Program-made: the position numbers and the translations under genes
Part shown: piece after piece, positions 12,545-24,571 of the stretch
Layout of the letters: each line of letters opens with the position of its first letter
Numbering within the stretch: position 1 is the stretch's first letter
Assembly: GCA_018806985.1 (NCBI GenBank)
Contig: JADANN010000364.1
Span: 5,449,001 to 5,513,000 of the forward strand
Direction of reading: 5' to 3'
Length of the DNA: 64,000 bases
Source of the DNA: Angiostrongylus vasorum
Lineage: Eukaryota > Nematoda > Chromadorea > Rhabditida > Metastrongylidae
The notes under the pieces: generated by a model
What the model was told of the DNA's origin: nothing
The model's database searches: none
Seen by the model: only the letters and a program-made list of their open reading frames with translations

Positions 12545-12872
12545 TCTTGATTCGGTTCCTCTCATCCATCATTCATGAAGCGCTTCAGATTGATGTGTGA
12601 GTTCGATTGCCCAGTGAGAACTGTTAGTCTTGTGAATGCCGTCGAATAGCCTTGGAGTCAACCCTCTTTGAAATCCTGGATGGCCCTATAACGACATTTC
12701 CAGGACTTCATCATAGGTCGTCGCCACTGGATGCGAGGGAACTTTTCCTAGATAAGTACGGTGCCAATTCCTCGACTCAGAAGTGTGGAAGGCTTGGTTG
12801 GGCTGGTGTAGGGTCAAACGAAGACCTTCAGCGTTTTGAAAAGCATTACTGCCACTATGTTATCCACTCCAT
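12545..12872 (-). mobile_element. SINE family B copy, diverged
   Basis: Head near 12870 (GATAACATAGTGGCAGTAAT), core GAATTGGCACCGTACTTATC, then family-B 3' sequence. It abuts the family D element starting near 12898. Confidence 0.65.
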
Positions 12873-12897
12873 TTTTTTTCTGCGAAGACTGAGACAT

Positions 12898-13297
12898 CGA
12901 ACACTTCGAATCCCTCCAACGGTTTAGCGCCTCGTGGCTGGGAGGTGTTCCTGACTGTCGGGGTGCGATGTACAGCGGGGTGATTCGTCCCCGCGGCAGG
13001 GTCTTCCAAGCTGAAAAGGAGTCCGGCGTTTGTATCAGGAAGCCTAGCTAAGATTAAACCAGTACCAGGATCCCACATCGTCCTGGTATCAAACTAGTCG
13101 CATGGTGACAAATCTCCGTCTAGTAAACAATGGCGGCGACTGCCTTACGGTGGTGGCTACCTGGACAGACTGTCTAGGCTAACTTCGGGACTCCATGGAA
13201 CCACAATGGTTAAGCCAGCAAAGCTCCGAAAAAATTGAATTATGCTGGGGCTGACACAACCAATGAAGACGGGCCATCCAAGTATCCAAGTAACTAT
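12898..13297 (+). mobile_element. Family D: short non-autonomous element with RTE 3' end
   Basis: About 395 bp, aligned along its length with 33423-33815. Ends TGAAGACGGGCCATCCAAGT then ATCCAAGTA, matching the last 60 bp of the RTE at 21.84-21.90 kb, which suggests it uses that element's machinery. Confidence 0.75.
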
Positions 13298-14115
13298 AGT
13301 ACAGTATATGTAGTGTAGTATACGGAGATTATAGCATCGATTGCGACTAAATGATTAAGATGAGCAGAGTATATGTTCCTGGAAATGCCAGGTCCTGACT
13401 TCTCACGAGGATTTGTAGTTGAAAATACTAGATCGCTTGATTGCAGTTCCAGACTTCTTTCTACTCTTCCTAGAATTTGCTACCTATTCTTAAACCATCC
13501 GCAGCAGCAGAACAAAACTAAAAGTACGATGCTGAGAGACTCCAGCAGTAAATCATCACATCTCCAAGCACAAATAATCAACCGATTGCTGCAAGTGAGC
13601 TGTGGCACTGAACGGTCACCAACGTTGGTTGTGGATCCAACAATCGGTCACTAAATCGCTCTCATTGGATTCACTCTCTCGGAATTACAACAAGAAAAAC
13701 TTCTACGTGGAATTTTAAAGCAAATGTTTGAAGAAAAGATTTAGCGCTCCACGGCAGTCATGCATAGTTTACGTCAGAGACACCACGCCGTTTGAACTGC
13801 ACGATGTGAACGACAGGGTGAGGTAATACAAAGTACTGTGTCTGTTTATTTTTAAACTAATTACTAGTTGGTATCATAAAGGGTGAGTTCATAGCACTTA
13901 CTATAACATTTATTATGCTTAATTTTCATTCATGTAGCACCCAAACTATAAAAATTTTGAGCGTTGACGCGGAACCACTTACTTGCAAAGAACAATTGTA
14001 CAATTCCCGCCTTTCAAACGAAATCAAGAAGCAATCATGAATGATAACCAACAATATAATAACATTAATAAATCAAAGAACGAAAATGACATCAATACGA
14101 GAATGAACACGATCA

Positions 14116-14640
14116 GTGGAAAAACACAATATCGTCCACACCAAGACCTCTACTAAGAAATGTACAAATTCCTCCTTATCTAACATATCTAGTTCAATGA
14201 ACAACGATGACTTCCTATGGAACATAACAGACGTGCCAGAAATACCAAGCAGCTCAAAGGCACCTGTCCTGTCCTGTTACGGAAGATGCAAGACCTTTTT
14301 CTCTCTGCAGAATTTCAACAATGTCAACCTTAATAAAGTAAGAAAATCAACATCACTACTCATCGTTTGCACCTCCTCTGTAGCATATTTTTGAAAAATT
14401 GCTCCATTGTTGAGATCAACTACAAACGTTCAATAACGTACCGTTGTTTTGCGCGACGTTATAGTTTTTATACTTGGTTAAAGTAAAGAGTTCTCACCTA
14501 CGACTTCAGAACGCATTTAAATTTGTGACAGGCCTCCGTGACAACCCTAATGTTCAATACACAAACAATGAAGTGGTGACGGTAAGGCGCATTACAGCAT
14601 GTGTTCGGTCATTATTCGCACCACAACAATACGATAATAT
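14116..14640 (+). CDS. Candidate two-exon fragment of an unrecognised gene
   Basis: An Asn/Ser-rich frame from 14116 reaches a consensus donor AAA|GTAAGA at 14337/14338. A T/C-rich acceptor ending CTTCAG precedes 14510, where a frame in the same phase (0) opens with NAFKFVTGLRDNPN and NEVVTVRRITACVRS. The second segment may end at ACG|GTAAGG or at a GC-type donor. Upstream the frame breaks, so the gene may be damaged. It converges on the 3' end of dsh. No homology recognised. Confidence 0.25.
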
Positions 14641-14691
14641 TCAATCCAGAACAGGCAAGTCTGTTTTCTTTACTATTCTAATAAGTTCTAA

Positions 14692-14839
14692 CTAGAGATT
14701 ATCGACAAAGAACTCGTATGGATGGTTCATTGCCATGCGAAACGACTGTCGACTAGCAGCAAGATCAGAGGGCAGCTCGTCCAACCGTTGCGGAATCGCT
14801 GATGTGGATGGTGCCGCTGGAATTACCACAGCACGATGC
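14692..14839 (-). CDS. dsh: dsh exon 16 (stop TAG 14694-14692)
   Basis: Encodes the conserved tail, [16 protein letters not shown] then YEFFVDNL and stop, equivalent to the FFVDVM end of vertebrate DVL. The acceptor is TTTTTATAG. I saw no AATAAA on this strand in the 300 bp downstream. Confidence 0.93.
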
Positions 14840-17800
14840 CTATAAAAATAACTACAAAGAATGATTTAATTGAATCATAAAGGTAGAAATAAAGGATAAA
14901 GCTCTCTGCGTTGATCAATCCTTGAGCGGTGCGCCATACATTCGACTTCATTATGCACCGTTGGAGGTGACTGAACGTATATCTGGCCTTTGCTGTGACT
15001 CGCAGTGGCCTGCCGATGTATCCAGCCAGTGCTGCTATCCTCCCAGGCAAGTCTGGCACCAATTTGCCAACCCCGGAGGGATAGAAGGCTTGGTTAGCCT
15101 AGAGCGCTGGGATTGATCTCAAGTGTATTTCAGAACGCCTCCGACCACTGCGCTACATGCACCCATAAAATGGGCATTCGCACTATTCATTTATTATCTG
15201 CCAATAAGGCTTTATTTAAGTGAAAATTACTAAGGAAGCGAACGTTTAATTCATGCTCAGTGAAAAACTGTCACGGTTCGTGTTGCAAGTTCGTGTTACG
15301 CTTATGTTTTCTAGGTGGATTCACCAGCAAGGGGTTGGTTAGAATAAAGGAAACCAAACCCGCGTCTGCCCCAGACTACAGGGGTATAATAAATATGATG
15401 ACTTACTGCTAAATCACGACACACTTGTTTGAAATGAAATTTTCAGAAACCTCTTATGGTCGCTGCCGGATCCACTGCCATCTCCAGATCCACCGCTTGC
15501 TTGTGACCTCACATCGGGGCCTGCTCCACGGTGAGCCGACGAACCACCTGGCACAGTAAAATGAGGGAAAGGCGAAACTGGCATTGAGGCGTATCCGCTT
15601 ACCTAAAATATCCTTATATTATGATGGAAAGCAATAAGGGAAAAGTGCAGAATATTATGCCTTAGAGCAGACATTTAGTCCTAAATACTATGAAAGGGTA
15701 AAAAATGGGTTAAAGACATCGACAGAAGTTCAACTCAACTTCAACTTGAAATCGCTTATATCTGAAGCTTGCACGAATTATGATATGATAAGTGAAAAAA
15801 CTGTCCATTATCCGTGCAATAAACGTTGATGAAGGAACTGTTGGACCGCTTCAAATATCACTAACAGGTTAATCAAATCCATGGTACCAGTGAAATTTTT
15901 CGACATAGCGAATTCCAAAACTGAGTAAGATTAGAGGTATAGATTATTTGTAGAACTGCACTTTAAACGATCCAGCTTAAATACTAAAAACTAACGAAGA
16001 AGCTCTGCTTTCTTTAAATTTCAGAACTGATTCAATGCCGTAAAAAGAGAAGACGTACTGATGAGATACAATTGCTCTCTCACAAAACTAACTGCTGCAT
16101 CACACTTGAAGCAAAACTGTAAATAAGTATTTCATTATCATTTCTCTGCTGGTCATTATCCTTTTTAGAACCTCCTTCCATGGCAGATAGCATAACTGTG
16201 GGATCACGAACTACTTGTTAATCAAACTAGAAAGATCAGTTCCCTTTTTTTCGTACCAAAACGTAAAAGCTTAAAAAGTTAAAGATAGAACTAGACCAAA
16301 TTGAATTTATTATATTTTGTCAGAAGTTTACACTAACATAATGATGTCATAACTAATGTTGAGGCATTTTCATTCTGTAAATGGCAAATATGGGGTGACG
16401 TTGGCTACTCTGACCTCGGCATTCTAGGAAATCACAATGGCTAAACTAGCAAAACTCCGAAACGATGGAAATTATGCTGGGCCCACACAACCAGTGAAGG
16501 CGGGCCATCCAATTATCCGAGTAAGTGGGAAATATTTCGGAAAATCTTTCTTGCAACCTACCACTTCAACATATTATGTTTTTTAAAAAGTAGATAACAA
16601 AAAATAACGCAAGGCAGACATTGAACAGAACAGCAAACAAATATAATGATGCTTAAATAGAAAAGCAACGTAGGTAGAAAAATGAAATATAGCTCGTGTG
16701 AGAAATGCGGCAAGAAGTTCTTATATCTGAATCTCCATAGAAATGATGAGAATTGAGGCAAACACCCATAGTAAAAAGGAGTATGAATGTGCTTTTGAAG
16801 GAATGAAAGTGAAAGTAGCTAATTAGCCTCGTGATGTCGTAGGCAACAACGTTGTTCAAGCGTAGAAGGCTAACAGATGGTATTACTAGAAAACTAGCTG
16901 AGAGAAACGCAAAGTAAGGTCTTCAGTGGTGCAGTGTGTAATACGCGAGCCCCGGAAAGGGTAATCGTGGCTTGATGTGGTCCGGGGTCCAAGTTTAGAG
17001 AATATCTCAGCATCGTTATGGTTCCATTCCACATCATACCCTGCAGCGAAAAAATTACAGTAGGCAGCATATGAAGGGTTAAAACGGTAAAAGTATTGTA
17101 TCAAAGGTGATGTGTGGAAGAAATACTCCCTAGAAAAAAGGTCCACCTCAACCATACTTCTTAAATGATTCATTAGCGCTAGCTTGAGAAAGTTCTTTTT
17201 TTCAATAAAATTAGATTCACTACATTACTTAGTAGAACAACTTAACAATTTTGATAAGGTTTTATCTTTTTCCTTGACATGGCAGCTAAGCAACGTAAAC
17301 TGACAATTTGAAAAAATAATCAAATAATTATAGAAACACTATCGACTTTGTGCACAGGATCTCATTGGTTCCTAAGTTTTTGCTTCTCAGTAGAAAATAC
17401 CAACTGAAACAAACGGAGCTGATGATCTTACAGTCGATGAATGTCCACTTTGCAAAACTTTAAAAAAAGGAAACGAAAAAACAAATGGTCTTGACGGAGA
17501 CGAACTTTACACAGATCATAGAAATCACAGATGTAACGACTCATAGTTAATGAGCTCCGAATAGCCATCGTCTTACGAAATGAATGTAATGCCTCTTCGA
17601 ATGATGTTCAAGGCTCAAACCCTCAAAAATAAAAAATGTGGTTAGGACTGTGCAACAGTATCATTCACCATAAGCATACACTCATAAAGAGGCGATGGTT
17701 ATTGATGAACAAGTGCATACAACGCAAATGAAATGAGAGACGGCCAGATAGACGCCGGAGTGGTGAGGATGAGCATGCATTTAATTGACTAGATGGTTGT

Positions 17801-20800
17801 TATGAGGTGAGTGACGACTACCACATAAAAAACGCAACAAGACGCAACCAGGACGAGGACCAGGACATTGAAGGTTGTTTTCGTTGGACGAGAGACAACA
17901 GGAAGATCAAATATCCATGACGTACATCCGTCCATGCGCGTCGCTTACCATCGAAGCTGGCGCCTTGGCGCTCCCTGCCACCGCTGACCACTGCAATCGT
18001 TGCTGCTGATGAGCGACAAGATCTTCTGGATGAGCTCGGAAACGCGCAAAATCTGTAATGCTAATGCTCATCAATTACTGACCACTCTCTAGCACATTAG
18101 GGTTCTTCTTCATGAAAAGATATCTATGTATCTCCTAAAGTGATTTCCTCAACTTGAAGTCGAAATCTTCGAAAATTCAAAATAAAAGCATTTATTACAA
18201 AAATCTTGGCGCAAATGCGGCATCCAACTATGTATTTCAAAATCCTGCGTCAATGCTCCAGGTATAAGAGTCTGTGGAAAAAAATCTGTTCATTTCAAAA
18301 AGCCTCAAACCGAACTTAGCCGAATAAAAAAAACTTTTATGCAGTTTCAAAATATCCGTAAATTTTAACGATTTTTTACCTCAACTAATAAAATTTACTA
18401 TAAGTTGAGTTATCTCCGTTTAAAACTGAAGGAAAGAAAAATATTTTCTGTCATGTATGCGCCAAAACTAATGCACTTATCATATATGTGTTAGCAAGGT
18501 TCATTGTGAAATAAGATGCTTGTTTCTTTGCGCGTAATGCTGAAGGCATTAATTCCCCGAGTTTGAGCATCTCACGAATAAACTCAATATCTGGACTACC
18601 ATTAGCAATTAGCATTAGAATTCGGATTCTACATCGTCCTTGGGCGGTCGGTTAGTTTTTCATTCCTACTTTCGTTTCTGATTTCGGTTTTAACATCTCT
18701 ACGCATTAACTAGTAGGAAGACCGAGCGAAGGCTTAGTCGCCGAAAACACACCTCCTCTGATCCACATCGTGGTGAAGACCTGGATACGCCCTTGCAAGG
18801 TTACGACAGGACTCCAGGAAGGACCAAGTTGCACGACCAGCAATAGGCCAGCCTCAGCACCCCGCACACTGGGGGATGCTCCCGTCTATGACGTCAGGTG
18901 GTGAAACGATCGGTGAGAGGCCAGAAAATCTCGGGTTAGGCAGGACGTCACTGGAACCGGATCTGACGCACGCACGCACGACAAGCCATGGAGATTGTTT
19001 CTTACTACGCACGTATAATGCCAGAACACTCTCCACAGACGCCGATCTTCACGCCCTTCTTGTAGCCGCAGATCGCATTAAATTTCACGTGATCGCATGA
19101 CAAGAAACAAAAATCAAGAAGACCGACATACACCAACTAAACAACGGGACCCTTGTGATCCGTGGAGAAAAGGTCCCATCACGAAATGTCGGCGGCATGG
19201 GCTCTGTCGTCCACCCGTCCATTGTCCATCTCGTCGACTCATACGAGATCCTTTCCCCTCGCATAGCCGTCCTCCGTCTTCAACTGTCGTATCATAAGAT
19301 CACTATCATCAACTGCTACTCACCGACCGACGCAGCTGATGAGTACGCATTAAATGCGTTCTACTATCAGTTGGAGGAAGTCATCCGCAATGATAAAGCA
19401 TATCATAAATTTGTTGTCAGAGACCTCAACGCCAGAATAGGAAAGGCCAACGAGAGCGAATACAGGATCGGAAATTTTTGGATTAGGGAGAAAGAAATGA
19501 GAATGGGAACCGTCTCGCAGGACTCCTGTCAGCAGCAAGTCTCTTCCATGGAAACTGTTCTTCCAGAAGAAAGAAAGCCGCCGCTGGACATGGGAGTCTC
19601 CCAACGGCATGACTCATGCGGAGATCGACCATATTCTGACAAACAGAAGATGGTGCCTACTTGACACATCGGTAGTCCCGTCATTCTGTACTAGTTCCGA
19701 TCACCGCCTTCTTCGCGCGAAGATTCGATTCAGCCACAAGCTGGAAAAGAACTCTCTTCATCGACCACGAAGAAAAAGTCCAGCTGTATACGACGAGAAC
19801 ATTCTGAACGAACTCCTATCCGAACGTGACTGGCAGATTAAAGAAGACCCGACCGAAGACTACAAGCTGCTTGTCGAAGGACTGGAAAGCTGTGCCGAAT
19901 TTGCTTCAGTTCCTCAAGCAAAAAGATCGGATCGTATCTCCGTCACTGCTAAGGAGTTGCTCGAAAAGAAGGAAAATGAAGCTTGGTCCTACTGCAACAC
20001 GTTTGTCATGGCTAGTAATAAATGCCAGCTGCAGAATAGCTTTGCAGGAAGATCTGCGACGGTACAAGCAGAAGAAACTATTGGAAGCAGCAGAGAAAAG
20101 AAGCAGTCTGAAAAAATGCCGTCGGGACTTATGTGATTATAATGTTCCGCTGTCAGCTCTGATGAACGAAGATGGGATCGTCAAAAGTTCCCGCCATGAT
20201 ATGGAATTAATAGCGAAAACGTTCTACACCAACCTTTTCCGTTCCACAATCCCTGTCCCGGACCCTGATATCCCCGTTGGAGAAAAACCACCTGGAATTC
20301 TTCCGTCGGAGGTTCGAGCTACGAAAGAAACCATGAAAAGAGGCACATCTCCAAAACCAGACAATGTCACCACCGATTTCCTTAGAGAGGGAGGCCACAA
20401 TTTATATGTACTTCTCGCAAATCATATGACAACCTACCTTCGAAAGGAAAAAATCCCAGACCAGTGGAGGACGTTGCGTACGGTCATCCTGTCCAAGAAA
20501 GGAGACCGAAGGGATCTTCGTAACTATTGTCCCATATGCTTGTTGAGTGTACTCTACAAGCTCTTCACGAAGATTATCCTCTTGCGCATATCAAGGACAC
20601 TGGATGAGGCGCAACCAGTCGAGCAAGCAGGATTTCGGAAAGGATTTTGCTGTATGGACCACATCCAAACCGTGTCCAGGGTCATCGAAGTTTGTCGGGA
20701 ATACCACTTGCCTATAATCCTAACCTTTGTCGACTATGAAAAAGCGTTTGACAGTGTCGAAACGAATGCAATCCTATCAGCGCTCGTCGAACAAGGAGTG

Positions 20801-23800
20801 GACCCGTCATACATAAGAACTCTGCGACTGTTATCGGAACTGCACCATGAAAATACAGCTTTTCCATCGACCTCTTACTATACCCCACAGGAGAAGGAGT
20901 TCGACAGAGCGACACAATATCGCCAGAGCTGTTCAGTGCCGCACTGCAGTGGATAATGAAGTCACTCGACTGGGATGAGAAAAGCATATGCATTGATGGA
21001 AAATTCCTATCAAACCTTCGTTTTGCCGACGACATTGTCATCTTCTCAAAAAGTACTAGCGAAGCAGAGATGATGATCAACGAGCTCAACAAAGTGGGGG
21101 AAAAACATTGGACTTCGCACAAATCGAAAGAAGACCCAGTTCATTAAAAAAACCATGGTGCGGAGGCGGAAAAATTGAATTCGGTGGCTCTCTCATTGCA
21201 GAGACCACCTCGTACGTATACCTTGGGCGATCAATGAACATGGAAAACAACATGAAGGAGGAAATAGATAGAAGAGGGAGAGCAGCTTAGGCCGCATTGG
21301 GGCCTCTCAAAGAAGCCACCGACCAACTGAAGGGGCCCGAAAATCCACGCTCATCTCTTCGATTCTACGGTCCTCCCAGCGCTCTGTTATGCTGCGGAGA
21401 CATGGGTTGATACTTTAACTACGTCAAGAATGCTTCGCACTACTCACAGAGCGCTTGAGCGATGTCTTCTGAAATATAACCGGCACTCTCAATATCTAGC
21501 CGGAATGCAAAGCTCTGACCTTCGAAATCTGTCATATCTTCGAGATCCAGGAGAATATACATCGATAGCGAAACATAGATGGGCCGGTCACATAATGAGA
21601 AGAACGGACGACAGATGGACGAAAAGAACAGTAGAGTGGACTCCAAGAGAATGCAAACGTCCCCCCAGGACGACCACCTACACGTTGGGCGGACGTGTTC
21701 GTAAACAAAGTTAATCAGCTGTACCCGCAGCTGCAGTTGTTTTACAGATCACGGTACGAGATTCGCAAGCGATACCATGCTCGAACAAGACCACCACCAT
21801 GGACTACGATTGCGAAAGAAAGGAACGAATGGCATATGTGCTGGGGTCCGCACAGCTCGTGAAGACGGACCGTCCAAGTATCTAAGTATCCAAGTAATGC
21901 TGAAGCTATTTCCGGCCATGAGTCACGCATGACTCGTTTAGTCTACAATGTGTTGGTAACTCATCGTCATCTCATCACTAGCTCATTTGATCTTATTCAT
22001 TAAGTTATTTGAGCTAGAGCTAGAGCATTTCAAGAAATGCCATATACGTAATACTTAATGCTAAAATCATGACTTTCAAAGATAGTTTGTGCTCCATTTT
22101 AAGAAATACTGAGGAAAACATTGACGTAAACCAAGAATAATATCAATTACAGACAGCGAACCGCACCGGCGCATTCCTCTCCAAGCACGTAGTAACACTG
22201 CTCTGTGAAAGTGATCTTATTAACGACATGAGCAATGAGCTTGCGCTTTAACAGCTCTGCTGCATACTTCCGAGCATCCTTCCTTTCCAGAAGGCCATCG
22301 ACATGCGTCAGAAGCCAGTCAAGCAGATCCTTGCCTAAAAAAGACATGGGTATCGGAATTTTGAGCCATGTCCTGTTTTTGATGTCAAGCCCTGAATTCG
22401 GCATTGCCATCACCTCCACGACCTAAAAAGAAAGTAATGAGTTTTTTCGTCACAAGGAAAAAAAAAGTCGGAGTCGAAAAAAATATACACACGTTAATTA
22501 AGCAACAAACACGTTAAATGCTACACTTAACAAGACCGTATGTTAGACTTGGAAAAAATCGTTTGGTCTAGATATTTATTCCATGATGTTAAAAAAAAGG
22601 ATGAGTAAGAAACCTTAAAGTGGTTAAAGCGTCGTACACCTATTAAGGCAACCAATCGTTCAGTATGATGACAAAAGGTTCGAAACCGAAATGAAAACCA
22701 GAAAAGAAGGCGAAAAAATACAAAAAAGTCACCAAGTAAACTAAAATCGACCTTCTTTTTGTCGGTATGGATGTCTAAGCGAATATGTTGTCCAGTAACA
22801 ATGGTATTTTGACCATTTGATCCAGTTGATGTCACGGTAGAGCTACTAGGTGGCCGACCATGAGGCCAATCACCAGGAATAGGAGTTGGAGCACCTTCAG
22901 AGCCTAAACAACAGTGTTCATAGAACTATAGAAAAGTAAATCTCTAAGCCTTTTCACAAGCACTATGCACTCACCTTCAAGAATGCTTGGCATGCCACGC
23001 ATGGCATTCGTGTGTTGGATCCAAGCCTGAGTATCTATCGGTCGAACCGGTTCATCTCTGTGATTTCGTGGAATAGTAAAGCAACTTTTAGGACCGCTAT
23101 CGAAACACTTAGCAACCGTCAGCTTTATAGGTCCTTTTCGAGCCACGGCATCTCTAAAACTTCCCAATTTTTACATAGCGTACATCATAGATAACATTTA
23201 AAAAATGTAGGGAAAACGATGGCAATTCTATGTGAACAAATTAACTTTTGTAACCCACCTTAGAACATCAACCGCCTGGTCGTTAGTGAAATTGTCAAAG
23301 GAAATATCATTCACTTGCAATATCATGTCACCAGCACTGATACGGCCATCCAAAGCAACAGCACCACCTTTAGAAAATGGGGAAAAGACACTTAAATATA
23401 AAGGAAATGCTCTGCAAATGTAATTAAAGCTGAAGCTTAATTGCTCTTTATAGAAGCCATTCTGCTTCGAAGCAGGGATAAATAAAAGTCGCCGATGCGC
23501 AAACAAGATAAAGCAATCCTCCCGACAATGTGGCAGAAAAAAAGTAGATGATAAAGTAATACCTTTCATAATATTAGCTACGTAAATTCCATTGTCTCCA
23601 CGAGCTGAACTTTGCCCAACAATGGATATACCGAGAAAATTAACAGTATCCATGTTGAGTATAACTGTATCCACGTCTAAGCTCATTGACGACTCTTAAT
23701 TTATGAATGCAATGAAGATAGGAAGGCGCAGTAAAAAAAAGAACAGTGGAAAACTGCAAGGTTGCATACCAGTTATACTTGAAAACGAAGAGGCTCTCGA

Positions 23801-24516
23801 AGGTCTCCGATACTGCCGACGTCGTCGTTGCTTGCGATACATATTCTCATGCTGTCGTGAAACAGAGGTGATATCCGTAGTCGTTGATCCCCTAAATATA
23901 CCTAGAACGCTTCAGCGATATTAGCGCCGCAGGTTTTTCCACAATGAACCACTGGAGAGAAACCTAATGAGATGTCATATGTAAAGATGAAAGTGTCTTC
24001 ATAAACCAACAGCTGTGAATCGTAAAAACAACTGCAGCAGTCGTTCTCGTCGTTAAGAAGATAACACACCAAGGCCAGTTTCTGGGTATTCTAACTACAA
24101 ACACGTACATGCATAAACTTTCGTCAAAAACAAACCGAACAACTTTATGGTCTTGGAACATTGTGGCAAATTATTGAGCTGTTCAACTGGGAAAGAATGT
24201 AAACTTATCATCGTACTTCGACTTCTTTATAGCATAATAATCTTCAGAATTAGATGTGGTCGAATAATACTCTTTCCCGTCACATGTATCGAAGTCACCG
24301 TCCTCAGAGGCGTAACCACTCATCTTAGCCCAGGATGGACGTAAAGTAGTTCAAGTTATGAAAACGCTGACTGGATAATAAGCAACCACATAAACTGCTG
24401 ATGTGAGTCTGCGGACGTAACTAATCCCTCGTAGTGGCTACCATCATCCGTCATAGACTAATGCAAAGGGATCAAAACGCATTACTAAATACCTACGGCT
24501 GTTTTCACAACGTAAG

Positions 24517-24571
<55 letters not shown>

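Noticed and set aside
22527..22835. A 102-codon frame overlapping dsh exon 12
   Set aside because: It starts in exon 12 and reads on into the intron; the real exon ends at 22752.
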